The notes: generated from the sequence alone by a model not told the origin. Positions 31,291-42,468 are shown, counted from the first letter of the stretch. The stretch is DNA of 64,000 nt from Apoda limacodes (GCA_946406115.1 OX291545.1:7502001-7566000), one strand, 5' to 3'. A program made the numbers and translations.

Positions 31291-34200
31291 ATGCAATTAA
31301 AAATATCAACTCAAAAAGAGCCAAAACATAATGATGTTGTTGGATGTGTAAGCTGGAATAATACTGAAGATGTGTTTTCTTGTAGGTAAGTAAAACATTT
31401 TACTCAATAACAAAATTATGATCTACTAGCTTTTGCCCTCGGTTTTACCCGCTTTAAATTCGGATATTGGTGTGGGATTTTAACGGCAACTTCTCAATTA
31501 TAAAAAAATAACCGACTCACGCTTGACGTTTTCAAGTAACCTATGTCCTTTCGACGAAATCAATCTATGCCAAATTTGGCCACGGTTCCATCAGCCCTCA
31601 ATTCGGTTATCGGTGTAGGATTTCAACGGCAACTTCTCAATTATAGAAAAAAACGACTCAAACTTGACGTTTTTCAGTAGCCTATGTACTTTCTCGGGAC
31701 TCAAACTATCTCTATGCCAAATTTCATCGTAATCGGTACGAGCGAAAAGAGGTAGCAGACTGATAGGCAGAGTTACTTTCGCATTTTTATAATGTTAGTA
31801 TGGAAGTTGGCGTTTTAAGTTTACTAATAGGGCGTTCCTTCTGAGCCGCGTTGCAATTTAATAGTAAAATCTCATTTTAGCACCAACTACCCGTTCCGTC
31901 TAAGCGCATCTGATTATTTCAGCGTTTCGCGTCATTTTTATGACAGTTTCGTGTGTGCATATGTTAGAGTATTTCATTTTAATTTTTTTGTAAATAACAA
32001 AGATTTAGAGTTAATAATGCGAAAATAAAAACAACAACGTTATAACGATTCTTTCTTTCACATTCGACAGCTGTCAAAAAGTAGCGCAAAATACCCACCT
32101 CCCGATATGGGTTTTTGGTAGCAACATTTCGTAGCAAAATCCAACATTAGATTTTGCTACCAAAAGCTTGAAACACAAACTCCTAACAATTTCTGCTATA
32201 AAGTAGTTTGATGTAACGCCCTATATATGAGGCAACCGTTCTTATCAAAACACAATTTTACGCGTAGAGTGAAGAATTGAGACTACTGTTGGTAATTATT
32301 TGGAATAAAGCAGTGCGGTACTAGTACAGTATCTAATGTACCCGTTTAAGAGCATAAACGAAACGATAAAGCTTATTGTATACATTTTCTACTTGTGGAT
32401 TCCAAGTCTGTCAATTATGTCTCTATAAACTTAAGTAGTCGTAGTAGAGTTGCAGGACACATACATTTATAAACAAGTCATAATATTAAGGAAAATAAAT
32501 TGACATTTGTTCTTTATTGTAAATTTTCAGTGACGACCACAAATTGCTGAAATGGAATCTTGTAAACGGTGAATGCATGGTTGTTACTACGTTTCCCGAA
32601 GACTTTTACCCTACTAGCATGCATTTGTTTCCCAAAACTAATGTAAGCAGTAACAAACATCAACATGATGTAATTTTGATTGCAACGGCCGATGGCAAGT
32701 GAGTTACATTTGTGGTGGAGGTACTTTTACCTCATTTGTCCGTAAAATACTAAAGGCGTATTGTTGACTTTTTATTGAATGTGTATAGTTACAAAAAAAA
32801 ATTAATTGTCACTTTTAATTTATTTATAGATTTTACATCGTCAACCATAATGGTCGTATCGAAAAAACAGTTAATGCACACCAAGGTGCGTGTCTGACTG
32901 CTCAATGGGGCCCTGATGGAGCTGGTCTATTAACAGGTGCAAAAAAATGTTGCATATAAACATATTTCAAAACCAGCCACAAGTAATTCAGATATGCACA
33001 CTTTGGTTTCCGTATTATAGATTTTATCATCTCTAGATATTATCATCATGTATATATAACCCTTTTTCTGGATACTTAGCTAAATCAGAGCTTGTTTTTT
33101 AAAACACTTAGGTGGCAAACAAGCTCACGGTCCGCTTGATGGTATGCGGTCACCGTAGCCTATGGACGCTTGCAACATCAGGGGTATCAATCCCGCAGTG
33201 CCGACCTTTCAAAAATCTAATAATTTCTTTCTAAAAAACCCCAGTGTAGTCCTTAGAGAAAATCTTAATTTTTGCTTAGTTAGCTAAGCAAAAATTGTAT
33301 TACGCACATTTCTGTCTGAAATATTTTTTATATAAGTGGTGTAGCTGCAGCCGATAGATCTAAAATCGTAGCTAAAATAATGACAAAGCGGTATAGATCA
33401 ACCATTAATTAATTACTTAGTTAGATTGAATCAGATTGACAACTTTTAAAGTTTTTACATCAGATATTTAAATTATTTAAAATACAGTAAAAAAATATTA
33501 CATCAATACAAAATGATCGAGAATTAACAGATTATCCACAACATTTCGGAAAAAATGATCGGATTTTAGAGATTATTCTGTAAATAATAAGGAACATAAA
33601 ACTGTCGCAAAAGGGAAAAAATAGAGAAGTTTTTATGTAACGTGTAGTGCACGTGTGTCTCTTTCATACTTTTCGTTTAGCTTTACTTATCCACTATCAG
33701 ATAAATATTTAGTAATAAATTTAAGATTTTGATTTGTTACAGCTGGAGAGGATGGATTTGTTAAAATTTGGTCAAGAAATGGTCTTCTACGGTCAACGAT
33801 TGTTCAATCTGATATACCTTGTTATAGTGCTATATGGAGTCCCGATAGTAGTGCAATTTTGCACACAAAAGGGAATTGTCTTATTATAAAGCAAATTAAT
33901 TCAAATACGAAAGTAACAAAGGTATAATATAGGAAATACAAATTCTCAGTAAAATACACGTATAAGTAAATATATTAATTTAATGCCAACAAAACATACA
34001 ACTTTTCAGTGGAAAGCTCATGAAGGTTTAATTTTATGTGCAACCTGGAACGCTAATAATAATTTGATAATATCGGGTGCTGAAGATGGATTCTTTAAGG
34101 TTACGTAGAGTATTCCGCTGCTACAACATATATTTCGACTTCAGATAGTATGTCTAATCATCTTTGATATATTTTTACAGATTTGGGATACATTTGGTCA

Positions 34201-37200
34201 ACAAATATCAGTGAGTGTCAAACACGATCAACCTATAACAAGTGTAAGCTGGGCTCCTGCAGGTGACTTGTTTGTTGTAGGAAGCTACAATTTAATACGA
34301 CTCTGTAATTCCAATGGCGTAAGTACAAAAAATATCAATGGTACTTGATCTTAGACTGAATACATATTGAAATTTAATTTTTTGTAATTTTAGTGGTCGC
34401 ACTGCTTGGACCGTCCAATATCTGGTAGCATTTACAGCATTGCCTGGTCTTCTGACGGCACTCAACTAGCTGCCGCCTGTGCAAATGGTTATGTCTTGTT
34501 TGCTCATATTATTGACCGGTACTGCTATAACATTTCGATTTTTCATTTAACTTACATATTAACTGTCATTACTCTTTTAACATTGAGATTTTTTCAGGGA
34601 GTTTACATGGAAAAATTTTGCATGTACTCAAACAGGACGTAAAGTTCTTGCTATTAAAGACATCATCAATGACCAGAGTGACCAACTAGATTATCCTGAC
34701 AGAGTTATACAGATAGCTTTAGGATACAACCACCTAGTAATAGCAACAGTTAAACAATGCTTCATTCATAAACTAAGTTCATGGAACACGCCAGTTACTT
34801 TTGACCTCAAGGAAGGAACTATTAGTATGATATTATTATCAGAAAGGTATATTTTTATGATGACGTTATATAATTTGACATATTCTTAAGTTCCAGAAAT
34901 AATTTAATACAATTTTTTGCATAAATTTTAGATGCCTATGTGTGGTAGAGCGTGCAGGCGTGTCAGTGTATAGCTATATGGGTCGACTGTTAGCTAGCCC
35001 TCGTTGGGGAGCTCGTCCTGAAACGCTTGGTCGAGCAGCAGTATCTTTAGGCCCTGACACATTGGCAGCTGTTGATCAATCTGATCGGAAAAGTTAGTAT
35101 AAATGAGTGCTATTGCTTTTCAAGTACCTATATATCTTTTTAAATTTTCATAAGAAAAAAAAGCAACCAATAGCCTCTTGCCCTGTGCGTCTGTCCGTAT
35201 ATTTTAACTTTAGTTCTAAAATTTTGAAGCAGACATGAAAATATAAATTTAATATTTACTTTCACTTAATATAAAATGAGGATTTAAAAATGCAATTATA
35301 CCACTGAGTAATGTTATTTAAAAGAGAATGGAAAACCATTGTAAGGTTTTTAAACTTATTTCACTTACTTAAAATACTTGGCTCCATTCCAAATCAAAAT
35401 AGTTGTTTTTGCTAAGTATATATTGTATCTTCACCTTGGTATCAGTCTAAAGCGTATTTTTTTCTTAAACTAAGGTTTTATGCTTGATAGCGTTCGTTAA
35501 CGCTTCATACATGTTTCTATTAAAAGTTTCTTATCAGCCTCATACCTCCCCACTGTTAAGACACGGCCTACCCTCCCCGAAGATGATTTGGGTCATAGTC
35601 CACACGCGGGCCCAGTGTGGGTTGTGGATTTCTCATATTTTTTTTTTGACATATGCAGGTTTCCTCACGATGTTTTCCTTCACCAAATAGCCAGTCGTAT
35701 GAACAATCAATGTACATGGAAATTATGAAAAAGACTTATTGGTACACGCCGGGTTCGAACCTCTGCCACTTAAGACACAAGGTAAAATCGAAACCCCTAG
35801 GCCACTACCGGCCAAAAAATTAAATAATCTGATTTTTTTTCCAGTGATCCATGTCTTCGACTTACCCACTGGACTAATTGTCCGCAGCTCTACAGATAAT
35901 ACAGTGACAAAGCTCAGCCATAAAATGACTGTGTCAAAAATTTCTCTTAGTCAAACTGGACCTATTAACGAAAGACAACTTGCCTTGCTTGATTACAACA
36001 AAGACTTGTATGTTGCTACCGTGAAAGATAACAAGCCTAAATTTGTTAAATTAGGTGAGTAGGTACTTCTAAAAAACACAAAATTTCAATACGGCAAATA
36101 AAAAAAAATTATATCTCACAATATAATTTATTTTATTTTAGGTTCTCAAATATTAAGCATCGCTTGGAGTGCAGAAACTGAATTGCTAGTTGGCTTAAGA
36201 GCAAACTATGTTGTGGCATGGTGTTGTCCAAAAGCAGCAACACAACCGGATTGGCTTGCTATTACAACTGTCAGCAAAGAAATCACGTACCTATTTTATC
36301 TAAGTCATATGTGTTTACAGTGGTATAAGTTATTTTACACTTTAACTAAACAAATACAGTACAAACAAAAGTATAATTACTTATCGAGTAACTACGAGCG
36401 ATTTGCATAGGCTTAATATAAAAAAAGTATATTTATAATATAGGACAGGGCACGGCCGGCAACTGTCCTGGGTAATCTAGAGAAGAGTGTCTCAGGGTCT
36501 GCGGTAAGAAACCTCTGACAGAGATACGTATGCTCTTTGTACTGTTTTTCCTTATTTAATCATATATAATTAAAATTTGTACAATAAAGATTTAATGTTT
36601 TCTTAGGTTCTTAAACTACACTGCTTTGGCCAAGAAATCAGCTATACTTGGTACAATAACACCGACTCAATAGGCTGGCCACACCGCTAGTCGAATCATT
36701 ATCGTTGAGAAAGAAAGTTTCTCTAGTGGTGACCAGGGATCAGAAAACACAGCATAGGACAACCTCCTACCACGTAGATAGATGCCCTGGTTAGCGGTCG
36801 CAGAGTCAGTGGAAGCAGGAAGCTCAAAACAGGCTGTTGTAGGAAACATACGGGAGAGTCCTACGTCCAACAGTGGATATCTTTCGATTGATACGACGAT
36901 GATTGTGGTATTTTTTCGGGCCCTTCAAAATAACGCTCGTGTACCTACATTAAATGTATTGCTTTTATTAACCCTACGTGAAAATAACAATAAAATTCTT
37001 AACATGGTAATCAATTAGTAACCGTTAAATGCTGATCGTGGATCTGATATTAGTAAACACATAAATATGTACTGAGGCATTAAGTTAACATAATATTATT
37101 AAGTAATTAAATACCTACTAAAACTAACAAGTTTTTAAATACGCCTTTAATTCAAATATTTTTATTACAGTGACCTGGGCCGTAATCCTTCTATTTTGAG

Positions 37201-40200
37201 TGTTGAAGAAGGTGTTATACACATATGGCGCGGCAATGGGTCACTTTTGCATATTTCTTTGGCCACTTTCCCAGAAAAACTGTTAAAATATGTTGCTGCC
37301 AATATGTGGCAAGCTGCGTTACAGGTATTTTTTTTAGTGTCATTTGGAAATAATTACACTTTATTTTTTTAAACCACTACGGTGGCAAACAAGCCTGCGG
37401 GCCGCCTGATATAGTAAAAATGGTCATTAGTTTTCCAAACTGTATCGAACTTTAAGTTAAGTAAATTTAAAGCTTCTCTAGATTTAACTTATTTTGTCAA
37501 AAATATGGCACAGTCATCAGTTTATTAGAAAAATGTAAAAAAAATATATAGTAATTGGGACAAATGACTTTCAAAATTTAATTCTTACCAGTACCTTATA
37601 ATTTACAGCTTTGTCGCACAGTCGAAGATGAAACATTGTGGGCCTGCTTGGCGGTAATGTCTTGGCAGCACAATCAGTTAGCAGTTGCTGAGGAAGCGTT
37701 TGCTCTCATCCAACAGTATCACCAAGTATGCTACATACAACATCTAAGGGTAAACGCACAAATCATATACTAATTATAGACAAGTAATACTACACTAAAG
37801 AAATAAATCAAAACTGTGGTTAAGAAAGAAAAAGTACATAAAGACAGATTATTACGATTTTAAAATATATTATTCGTTAAAATTATAGAGGCAACTCTCT
37901 AAAACCATTCGGACTTTAAAGGAAAAAGTCACATAAAGCCTGTAATGCATTAAAATCAATCCACCGCAAAACCTACACAATAAGGGTGCGCTAAAATAAA
38001 GTATCACCCATTTCTGTATTTAGAGCGATTCTTGAGGTTATTTCTGAATGGAGTGATGACATACGTGGGACACTCAGAAAGTTTTGAGAAACTAAAAAAC
38101 CCCTCTTGTCCGGTTGATAGTCCGGTTGACCGAACTACTGAAACTTTTAAGTTGCAATAGTTCCGTTGTGACAAAGCACCGAACTATTGATACCTTTTTA
38201 GTAGCAACAGTCCGGTTAGTTAATAATTTAAACAAAATATATTGTAAAAAAGAGCCCGTGTGAGCAATTAAGGTTTTGCCTGCCCGTAATGACACTGTGT
38301 TTACAAGCAAGTGTGGTAAAAAAATATATGGTTTTAACGATTAAGACTAACTTTACCGCAAAAAAAAAATTTTTTTTCTTATGATTAAAGATTGATAATA
38401 ATAAAAAAAAATTAAAGAAAAATTTCCAAAAAAGGGTTTTTATGATAAAAAAAAATTGTCATTTATTTGTTTTTCGACACTCATTTGCTTTTTTTTAAGA
38501 TAACGTAAATTTTGCTAAAAAAATGTTATATTATCACTGGATATTTTTTTAATATAAAATAGTTTGTAGATATATTTTGTTTAAATTATAAACTAACCGG
38601 ACTGTTGCTACTAAAAAGGTATCAATAGTTGGGTTCTTTGTCACAACCGAACTATTGCAACTTAAAAGTTTCAGTAGTTCGGTCAACCGGACTAACAACC
38701 GAACTACTGCTACAAGAGGAAAAAACCAACTTCTATTAATAAATTTTTTTAATTAAATCTTTACAAAGAACTCTACACCAGCCTGTATACAAGTTTTCAT
38801 GCGTCAGCAAATTTTCGAAACATTTTTCCAGTCCACCGCCGACACCACCACCACAGCCTTCTCGAACGCTGCTAGCGCGTCTTCCGGCGATGAAAACTGT
38901 ATCCCTTTTAACGGGTTTTTATTATACAGTGTGGACATCTTCTTTTACCCTTGTCGGGTAAAAAGAGGTACGGGTGTCGGGGTAAGGACTGACGTTTTAC
39001 CCCATGACCCGGGCGAGTCTCGAGGGTGAGCGCACCCTCGGTGATTGTTTAAAGAGGGCCTACTTTTCAGGCCCTCTGTCGGCATTATAGTGGCCACTTT
39101 GTGAAAGTGGCGAGGAGGAAATGAAACAAAAACAAAACAGAAAAACTGAGATAAAGCGAAAAAACGAAAGTGGAGAATAAAGATAACAATAACAAAGGTG
39201 ATTATAAACGAAAAAGCTAGCTGACATAAAACATATAAGCCCGGCTAGTTTTTAGGCGGGATTAGCTCCCTAGGGAGAGGTCGGCCTTCGGGTGGACGGG
39301 CATGCAAAGGCGCTATGCCCCTTAGGTGTAGGTGGGTGCTATTGTCCGCCGCGTCAAACAACCGGGCGGCCAGTCTGGCGATAAACTCACCTATTGGCTC
39401 TGCCTTTGTGTCCCTAGCAATTGTGTCATTGCGAACGTAGCGCGGAGCACCCGTTAATATCCTCAGCGATTTATTTTGTACTACTTGAATCTTTTTCTTT
39501 TTAGTGGCGGATAGCAAGGCGTACCAAGCCGGCGCGGCGTACGTTAAACGGGACCTAACGTAGAGCTTGTATAGCCGGATTTTGGTTTTAAGTGGCAGGT
39601 CAGATGAAAATAATGGCCATAGGGCCGCCCTGGCGCCAACCGCCCTGGCCGCTGCATGTTCAACCATTTTGGACATGCGCAGTCTGCGGTCGATAAAGCA
39701 GCCAAGGTATTTTACGCTGCTCTGCCACTCAATTACCTGCCCACGGAATACAAGCGCTTTAGGTAATAGCCTCTGTTGGCCGGTTAAGATGGCTGCCGTT
39801 TTTGAGGCGTTTACTGCTATCCTCCACTTGTCAAGCCAGCACGGGAGAATGTCCAATAATCGCTGCATTTTAGCGGCAGCTAAGTGGGACTTACGGGACG
39901 AGCTCATGTACGCGCTGTCGTCGGCATACAATGCTAGGGTGACGTCCTGAGTGCCTGGCGATAGACCGCTATCGCTAAGCGTGGGAATGTCATTAGTGAA
40001 AATCGCATACAACAGTGGGGAAAGGCAGCTGCCTTGTGGGACCCCCGCTGAAATGGTCTTGGTAGGGGAGTTTTTATTGTCAACCGAAACATAGAAACTC
40101 CGCCCCTCCAGAAAAGAGGCTATTATCCGCCCGTACATAGGGGGTAAGTCGGTCTCAGAAAGTTTAAACAAAAGGCCGGCGTGCCAAACACGATCAAAGG

Positions 40201-41895
40201 CCTTCTCGATGTCGAGAAACACCCCGACCGTGTACCTGCCTTTGTTCATCTCAAAGGCCATATGGTGTAAAACACGAGTAAGCTGAAGAGTGGTGCTATG
40301 ATTACTTCTAAAGCCAAACTGTTCTGGCCTAAGATTGATAGAGGGTGATACCCTTTTCAATAAGAGACGTTCGAACAGTTTGGCTATGTTAGAAAGTAAC
40401 GTGATCGGCCGATAATGCTCTGGTTTCTGGCGGCTCTTACCAGGCTTCGGTATGACAATAATTTTGCCTGTCTTCCAGGTCGTGGGAAAGAAACCTGTGC
40501 GGAGGATCCCATTAAAAATACGGGTTAAGGCCACAAGACCTTTTCTGGGTAACATCAAAAGGGCCGTGTTAGGAATGCCGTCAGGGCCGGGAGATTTCTT
40601 TTTGTTTAAAAAAGATATAAATTTTTTAACCTCCTTAGGGGAGATAAAATCGTCACCTCTAAGTGGGATGGTGGGGGTAGAAAGGAACTGTTTTTATTAT
40701 AGGGAATAAAAAGAAGTCACACGGTGCCAGATCAGGACTGTAAGGAGGGTGACCCAAGACTCTGACCGGTGTGGTGTCCAGGAAGTCCCTCGTTTTGAGC
40801 GCTGAGTGCGTGGTCGCGTTGTCATGGTGAAGCCGTACCCCGCGGAGCTCGGTGTTGCCGCCCGGTCGCTTGTTGCTCATTGCCGACAAAACATCTGGCA
40901 GGCATTTTGTGGTATATCATTCGGCGTTTAAGCTGCTTTGGTCTCGTGGATGAAATGGAATGGAATTGAAACCAGATACCCCGTCAAAGTGAAGAAACTC
41001 AAAATTTTCACTGCGCTTCTCGATCGCTTCACTTTCGTAGGCGTTGGTTCATTTTGAAACAGCCAAACTCTCTACTGACTCTTTGTTTCTTGATCGTATT
41101 GATAAATCCAGGATTCGTCACCTGTCACAATGTAGTATATGCCCTCGTAAATTTTCAGCAATACGCAAATAATAACCAGTAGTTTAAGCATAAACAGGCT
41201 ACGATAACCGCTCAACATCAGGCTTGGATTCAAAACACTAAAGCATTTAGACCTATCCGACATGAACTCACACAATAGGGTACACTAAGGTAAATATAAT
41301 TCAATTATGTACATAGAGCAACTAAATGAGGTTCTTCAAGAAAGGAGTGATTAGATGTTTGTAGTGTCAGCAACACGTGAATAATGACCGGTGTTACAAT
41401 CGTCAATAGGCTACGATAATTGCTGAACATAAGGCTTTGATAAAAAACACACTCTGACCGGTCGCTGTGGAGTTTAGTGCTAAAAAATCTCATTTTTTTG
41501 TCCTGTCCTGCTCTAGGTGCTACCGAGTTAGCCCGTGTCTGATTACGCTGTAAACCGACTGTGTGATTGTTTGCTACAGTGCAGCAGTGGTAATTGAAGT
41601 TGTTGTTTACATTTCGTTTCATTTCATTACATGTGTACATACCTACATGTGTTAATTTGCAAGTAGTACCACGAGTAAAATAAATCTTAGTAGTACTATC
41701 AGAAAAAAAAATACTCGTAGTACTGTAAGACGTGGTTTTTAAAAAGAAATCCGACTTTTGTAAATACTTGTATTATAAAAATAGATATTTGTCTTGAATT
41801 GTGACTTGCCTAAGACGCATGGATTCAACTGTAATTCTGTTTTGCAGAGTACACCTCCTGAAGCTGTATCAAATCACGGAATTAAAACACTTTAA
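31291..41895 (+). CDS. IFT80: Intraflagellar transport protein 80 (IFT80)
   Basis: IFT80 is a WD40 subunit of the IFT-B train that carries cargo up cilia; in insects, sensory-neuron cilia and sperm are the expected sites. Exons: 31291-31385, 32531-32698, 32830-32936, 33743-33921, 34010-34099, 34181-34318, 34394-34518, 34598-34846, 34932-35092, 35845-36054, 36142-36286, 37171-37324, 37609-37749, 41848-41895. All have AG/GT borders and join in phase, giving 669 residues. The start 'MQLKISTQKEPKHNDVVGC' is the conserved IFT80 N-terminus. WD-type blades follow, e.g. 'SDDHKLLKWN', 'TAGEDGFVKIWSRNG', 'SGAEDGFFKIWDTFGQQ', 'GSIYSIAWSSDGTQLAAAC' and 'SWNTPVTFDLKEGT'. The C-terminal part 'LCRTVEDETLWACLAVMSW' starts the helical region. 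The last exon adds only 15 residues ('STPPEAVSNHGIKTL'), so about 100 residues of the family's usual C-terminal solenoid are absent. Confidence 0.94.
31430..31803 (-). repeat. Lepidopteran repeat module with internal duplication, IFT80 intron 1
   Basis: The blocks 'ggcaacttctcaattata' and 'cttgacgttttcaagtaacc' appear twice (around 31480-31540 and 31628-31685). 'aaactatctctatgccaaat' and 'ttactttcgcatttttataa' follow. This is the reverse orientation of the 21298 module. Confidence 0.65.
31830..32221. mobile_element. MITE with TA target duplication, IFT80 intron 1
   Basis: The left end 'gggcgttcc' and right end 'gtaacgccc' are inverted, each flanked by TA. About 390 bp, non-coding, with an internal stem ('ttttggtagcaa...' against 'ttgctaccaaaa'). 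The TA duplication suggests a Tc1/mariner-type source. Only short terminal repeats are preserved. Confidence 0.55.
33108..33245 (-). repeat. LINE 3' tail, reverse orientation, IFT80 intron 3
   Basis: 'ggtggcaaacaagctcacgg', 'gatggtatgcggtcaccgta' and 'gcctatggacgcttgcaaca' are the complement of the LINE tail on the plus strand at 56990-57080. A shorter piece lies at 37379-37412. Confidence 0.65.
35540..35822. repeat. Interspersed repeat abutting IFT80 exon 10
   Basis: Blocks 'gatttgggtcatagtccaca', 'cgcgggcccagtgtggg', 'tttcctcacgatgttttcct' and 'gggttcgaacctctgcc' recur in the same order at 46790-47045. It ends about 22 bases before the acceptor of exon 10 (35845), so the present branch and pyrimidine region lie just at the repeat edge. 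Confidence 0.75.
37750..38061. other. Intron sequence before the nested insertion, nothing recognised
   Basis: No continuation of the IFT80 C-terminal solenoid is encoded here in any frame that I can see. Confidence 0.4.
38102..38719. mobile_element. 618-bp MITE with about 130-bp terminal inverted repeats
   Basis: The ends are exact: 'cctcttgt' and 'acaagagg', flanked by the 8-bp duplication 'aaaaaacc' (38094-38101 and 38720-38727). The arms match for about 130 bp with few differences, e.g. 'gtccggttgaccgaactact', 'gaaacttttaagttgcaata' and 'gtagcaacagtccggttagt'. The centre is A/T-rich and non-coding. Long arms and an 8-bp duplication suggest a MULE- or hAT-related source. It sits in the mariner near its 3' end. 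Confidence 0.9.
39021..39111 (-). other. Three tandem stem-loops in the LINE 3' UTR
   Basis: Perfect hairpins at 39021-39040 ('cgagggtg'/'caccctcg'), 39054-39076 ('gagggcc'/'ggccctc') and 39093-39111 ('gccacttt'/'aaagtggc'). In LINEs without poly(A) tails such structures can serve as the RT recognition site. Confidence 0.8.
39245..40689 (-). CDS. LINE reverse transcriptase (N-terminally truncated)
   Basis: The frame is open from the 5' truncation at 40689 to TAG at 39245-39247, about 480 codons without a stop. It starts in the fingers with 'KKKSPGPDGIPN', then 'PIPKPGKS'-like and 'HYRPITLLSNIAKLFERLL'. The palm follows: 'FGFRSNHSTTLQL', 'FLDIEKAFDRVWH', 'GVPQGSCLSPLLYAIF' and the catalytic 'ALYADDSAY' box. 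The thumb region 'VKYLGCFIDRRLRM' and the 'RLTYAAPAWYALL' segment come next. The catalytic aspartates are intact. The order matches jockey-superfamily RTs. The endonuclease and ORF1 are missing, so it cannot move on its own. The codon use is GC-richer than the host exons. Confidence 0.9.
41170..41445 (+). repeat. Degenerate LINE 3' tails
   Basis: 'gaggttcttcaagaaaggag', 'caataggctacgataattgc' and 'tgaacataaggc' (41325-41440) match the LINE 3' end at 56942-57050. A second decayed piece 'ggctacgataaccgctcaac' lies at 41190-41212. Confidence 0.6.
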
Positions 41896-41942
41896 TCAAA
41901 GTCTATGAGTTAATCAAATCAAACACTTCTTTTTAATGTATC

Positions 41943-41948
41943 AATAAA
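41943..41948 (+). terminator. Poly(A) signal for IFT80
   Basis: AATAAA 48 bases after the IFT80 stop codon, consistent with the short last exon being a genuine transcript end. Confidence 0.55.
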
Positions 41949-41982
41949 ATAAGTTTTATATTTGATACCTGTTTTTTATTAA

Positions 41983-42270
41983 ACTTCTTTACCAAAAAAG
42001 AGTTTAGTTCTATTTGGCTTGTTTTATCAATTCCAATGGACTGACATCGACGATTCAGCCAGTTTAAGAGAGACTTTTTATATTTTCGTAACATTTGCAA
42101 TCGTTCAATCGTTGGAATTAAGTGAGTTCAAAAAAGCTACAATATTTCATCAATTATCAAATATGCCAAATAATTCTTTTATTGGATTTCGTCATTTTGT
42201 AATACATGCTTTACAGAAACAAATCACCCAGTTGACGATTATTGCCAGCGATCATAACATAGATCTTTAA
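41983..42270 (+). CDS. Unidentified exon-like ORF downstream of IFT80
   Basis: The frame is open from 41983 to TAA at 42268-42270 (95 codons), with no ATG until near its end, so it looks like a terminal exon. It reads 'FYQFQWTDIDDSASLRETF', 'AIVQSLELSEFKKATIFHQL', 'SNMPNNSFIGFRHFVIHAL' and ends 'IIASDHNIDL'. The composition is protein-like (mixed polar and hydrophobic, no low complexity) and AATAAA follows at 42311-42316. A weak acceptor at 41999-42000 would place it in phase 0, the same phase as the IFT80 exon ending at 37749. I do not recognise the protein. It does not resemble the missing IFT80 solenoid. Confidence 0.4.
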   Translation, partial: TSLPKKSLVLFGLFYQFQWTDIDDSASLRETFYIFVTFAIVQSLELSEFKKATIFHQLSNMPNNSFIGFRHFVIHALQKQITQLTIIASDHNIDL

Positions 42271-42310
42271 AGATTATTTTATAAATTGTTAAAACCTATA
42301 ATCTGTGTCA

Positions 42311-42316
42311 AATAAA
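42311..42316 (+). terminator. Poly(A) signal AATAAA
   Basis: Lies 41 bases after the stop codon of the unidentified frame at 41983-42270. Confidence 0.45.
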
Positions 42317-42468
42317 AGTTTGGAATTGTAATTTCTAATACCAATATACAATAGATAGTCATTGTCTATTTGGTCATGTTAGGTATTGAAGTTTCTACAA
42401 TCGCTACTGTCGAAATGTACATTTGCCTGGGGATTCTTGTTCATCGGACTGGGACAGTGCTTCTCTTA

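Larger units (their letters stand above)
38927..40689 (-). mobile_element. 5'-truncated jockey/R1-type LINE
   Basis: Inserted in the mariner with a perfect 12-bp target duplication 'gtttttattata' (38915-38926 and 40690-40701). It is truncated at its 5' side within the RT fingers and retains the RT C-terminal half plus a 318-bp 3' UTR with three stem-loops. It has no poly(A) tail; the 3' end is 'gtccacactg' directly against the duplication. An intact duplication and an unbroken frame mark it as young. Confidence 0.92.
38064..41150 (-). mobile_element. Mariner transposon, copy II, interrupted by two later insertions
   Basis: Minus-strand mariner remnant in the last IFT80 intron. The 3' terminal repeat 'cgtgggacactcagaaag' begins beside TA at 38062-38063. 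Transposase pieces: 'YYIVTGDESWIYQYDQE' near 41100 (catalytic Asp region), 'RVLGHPPYSPDLAPCDFFLF' near 40720, then after the LINE insertion 'FSSPEDALAAFEKA'-like sequence at about 38900-38780. It is cut by a LINE (38927-40689) and a MITE (38102-38719). The 5' end is missing. Even with both insertions discounted, stops remain, so it was already inactive. Confidence 0.85.

Noticed and set aside
39567..39950. 127-codon plus-strand frame
   Set aside because: It is antisense to the LINE reverse transcriptase, which has intact RT motifs on the minus strand.
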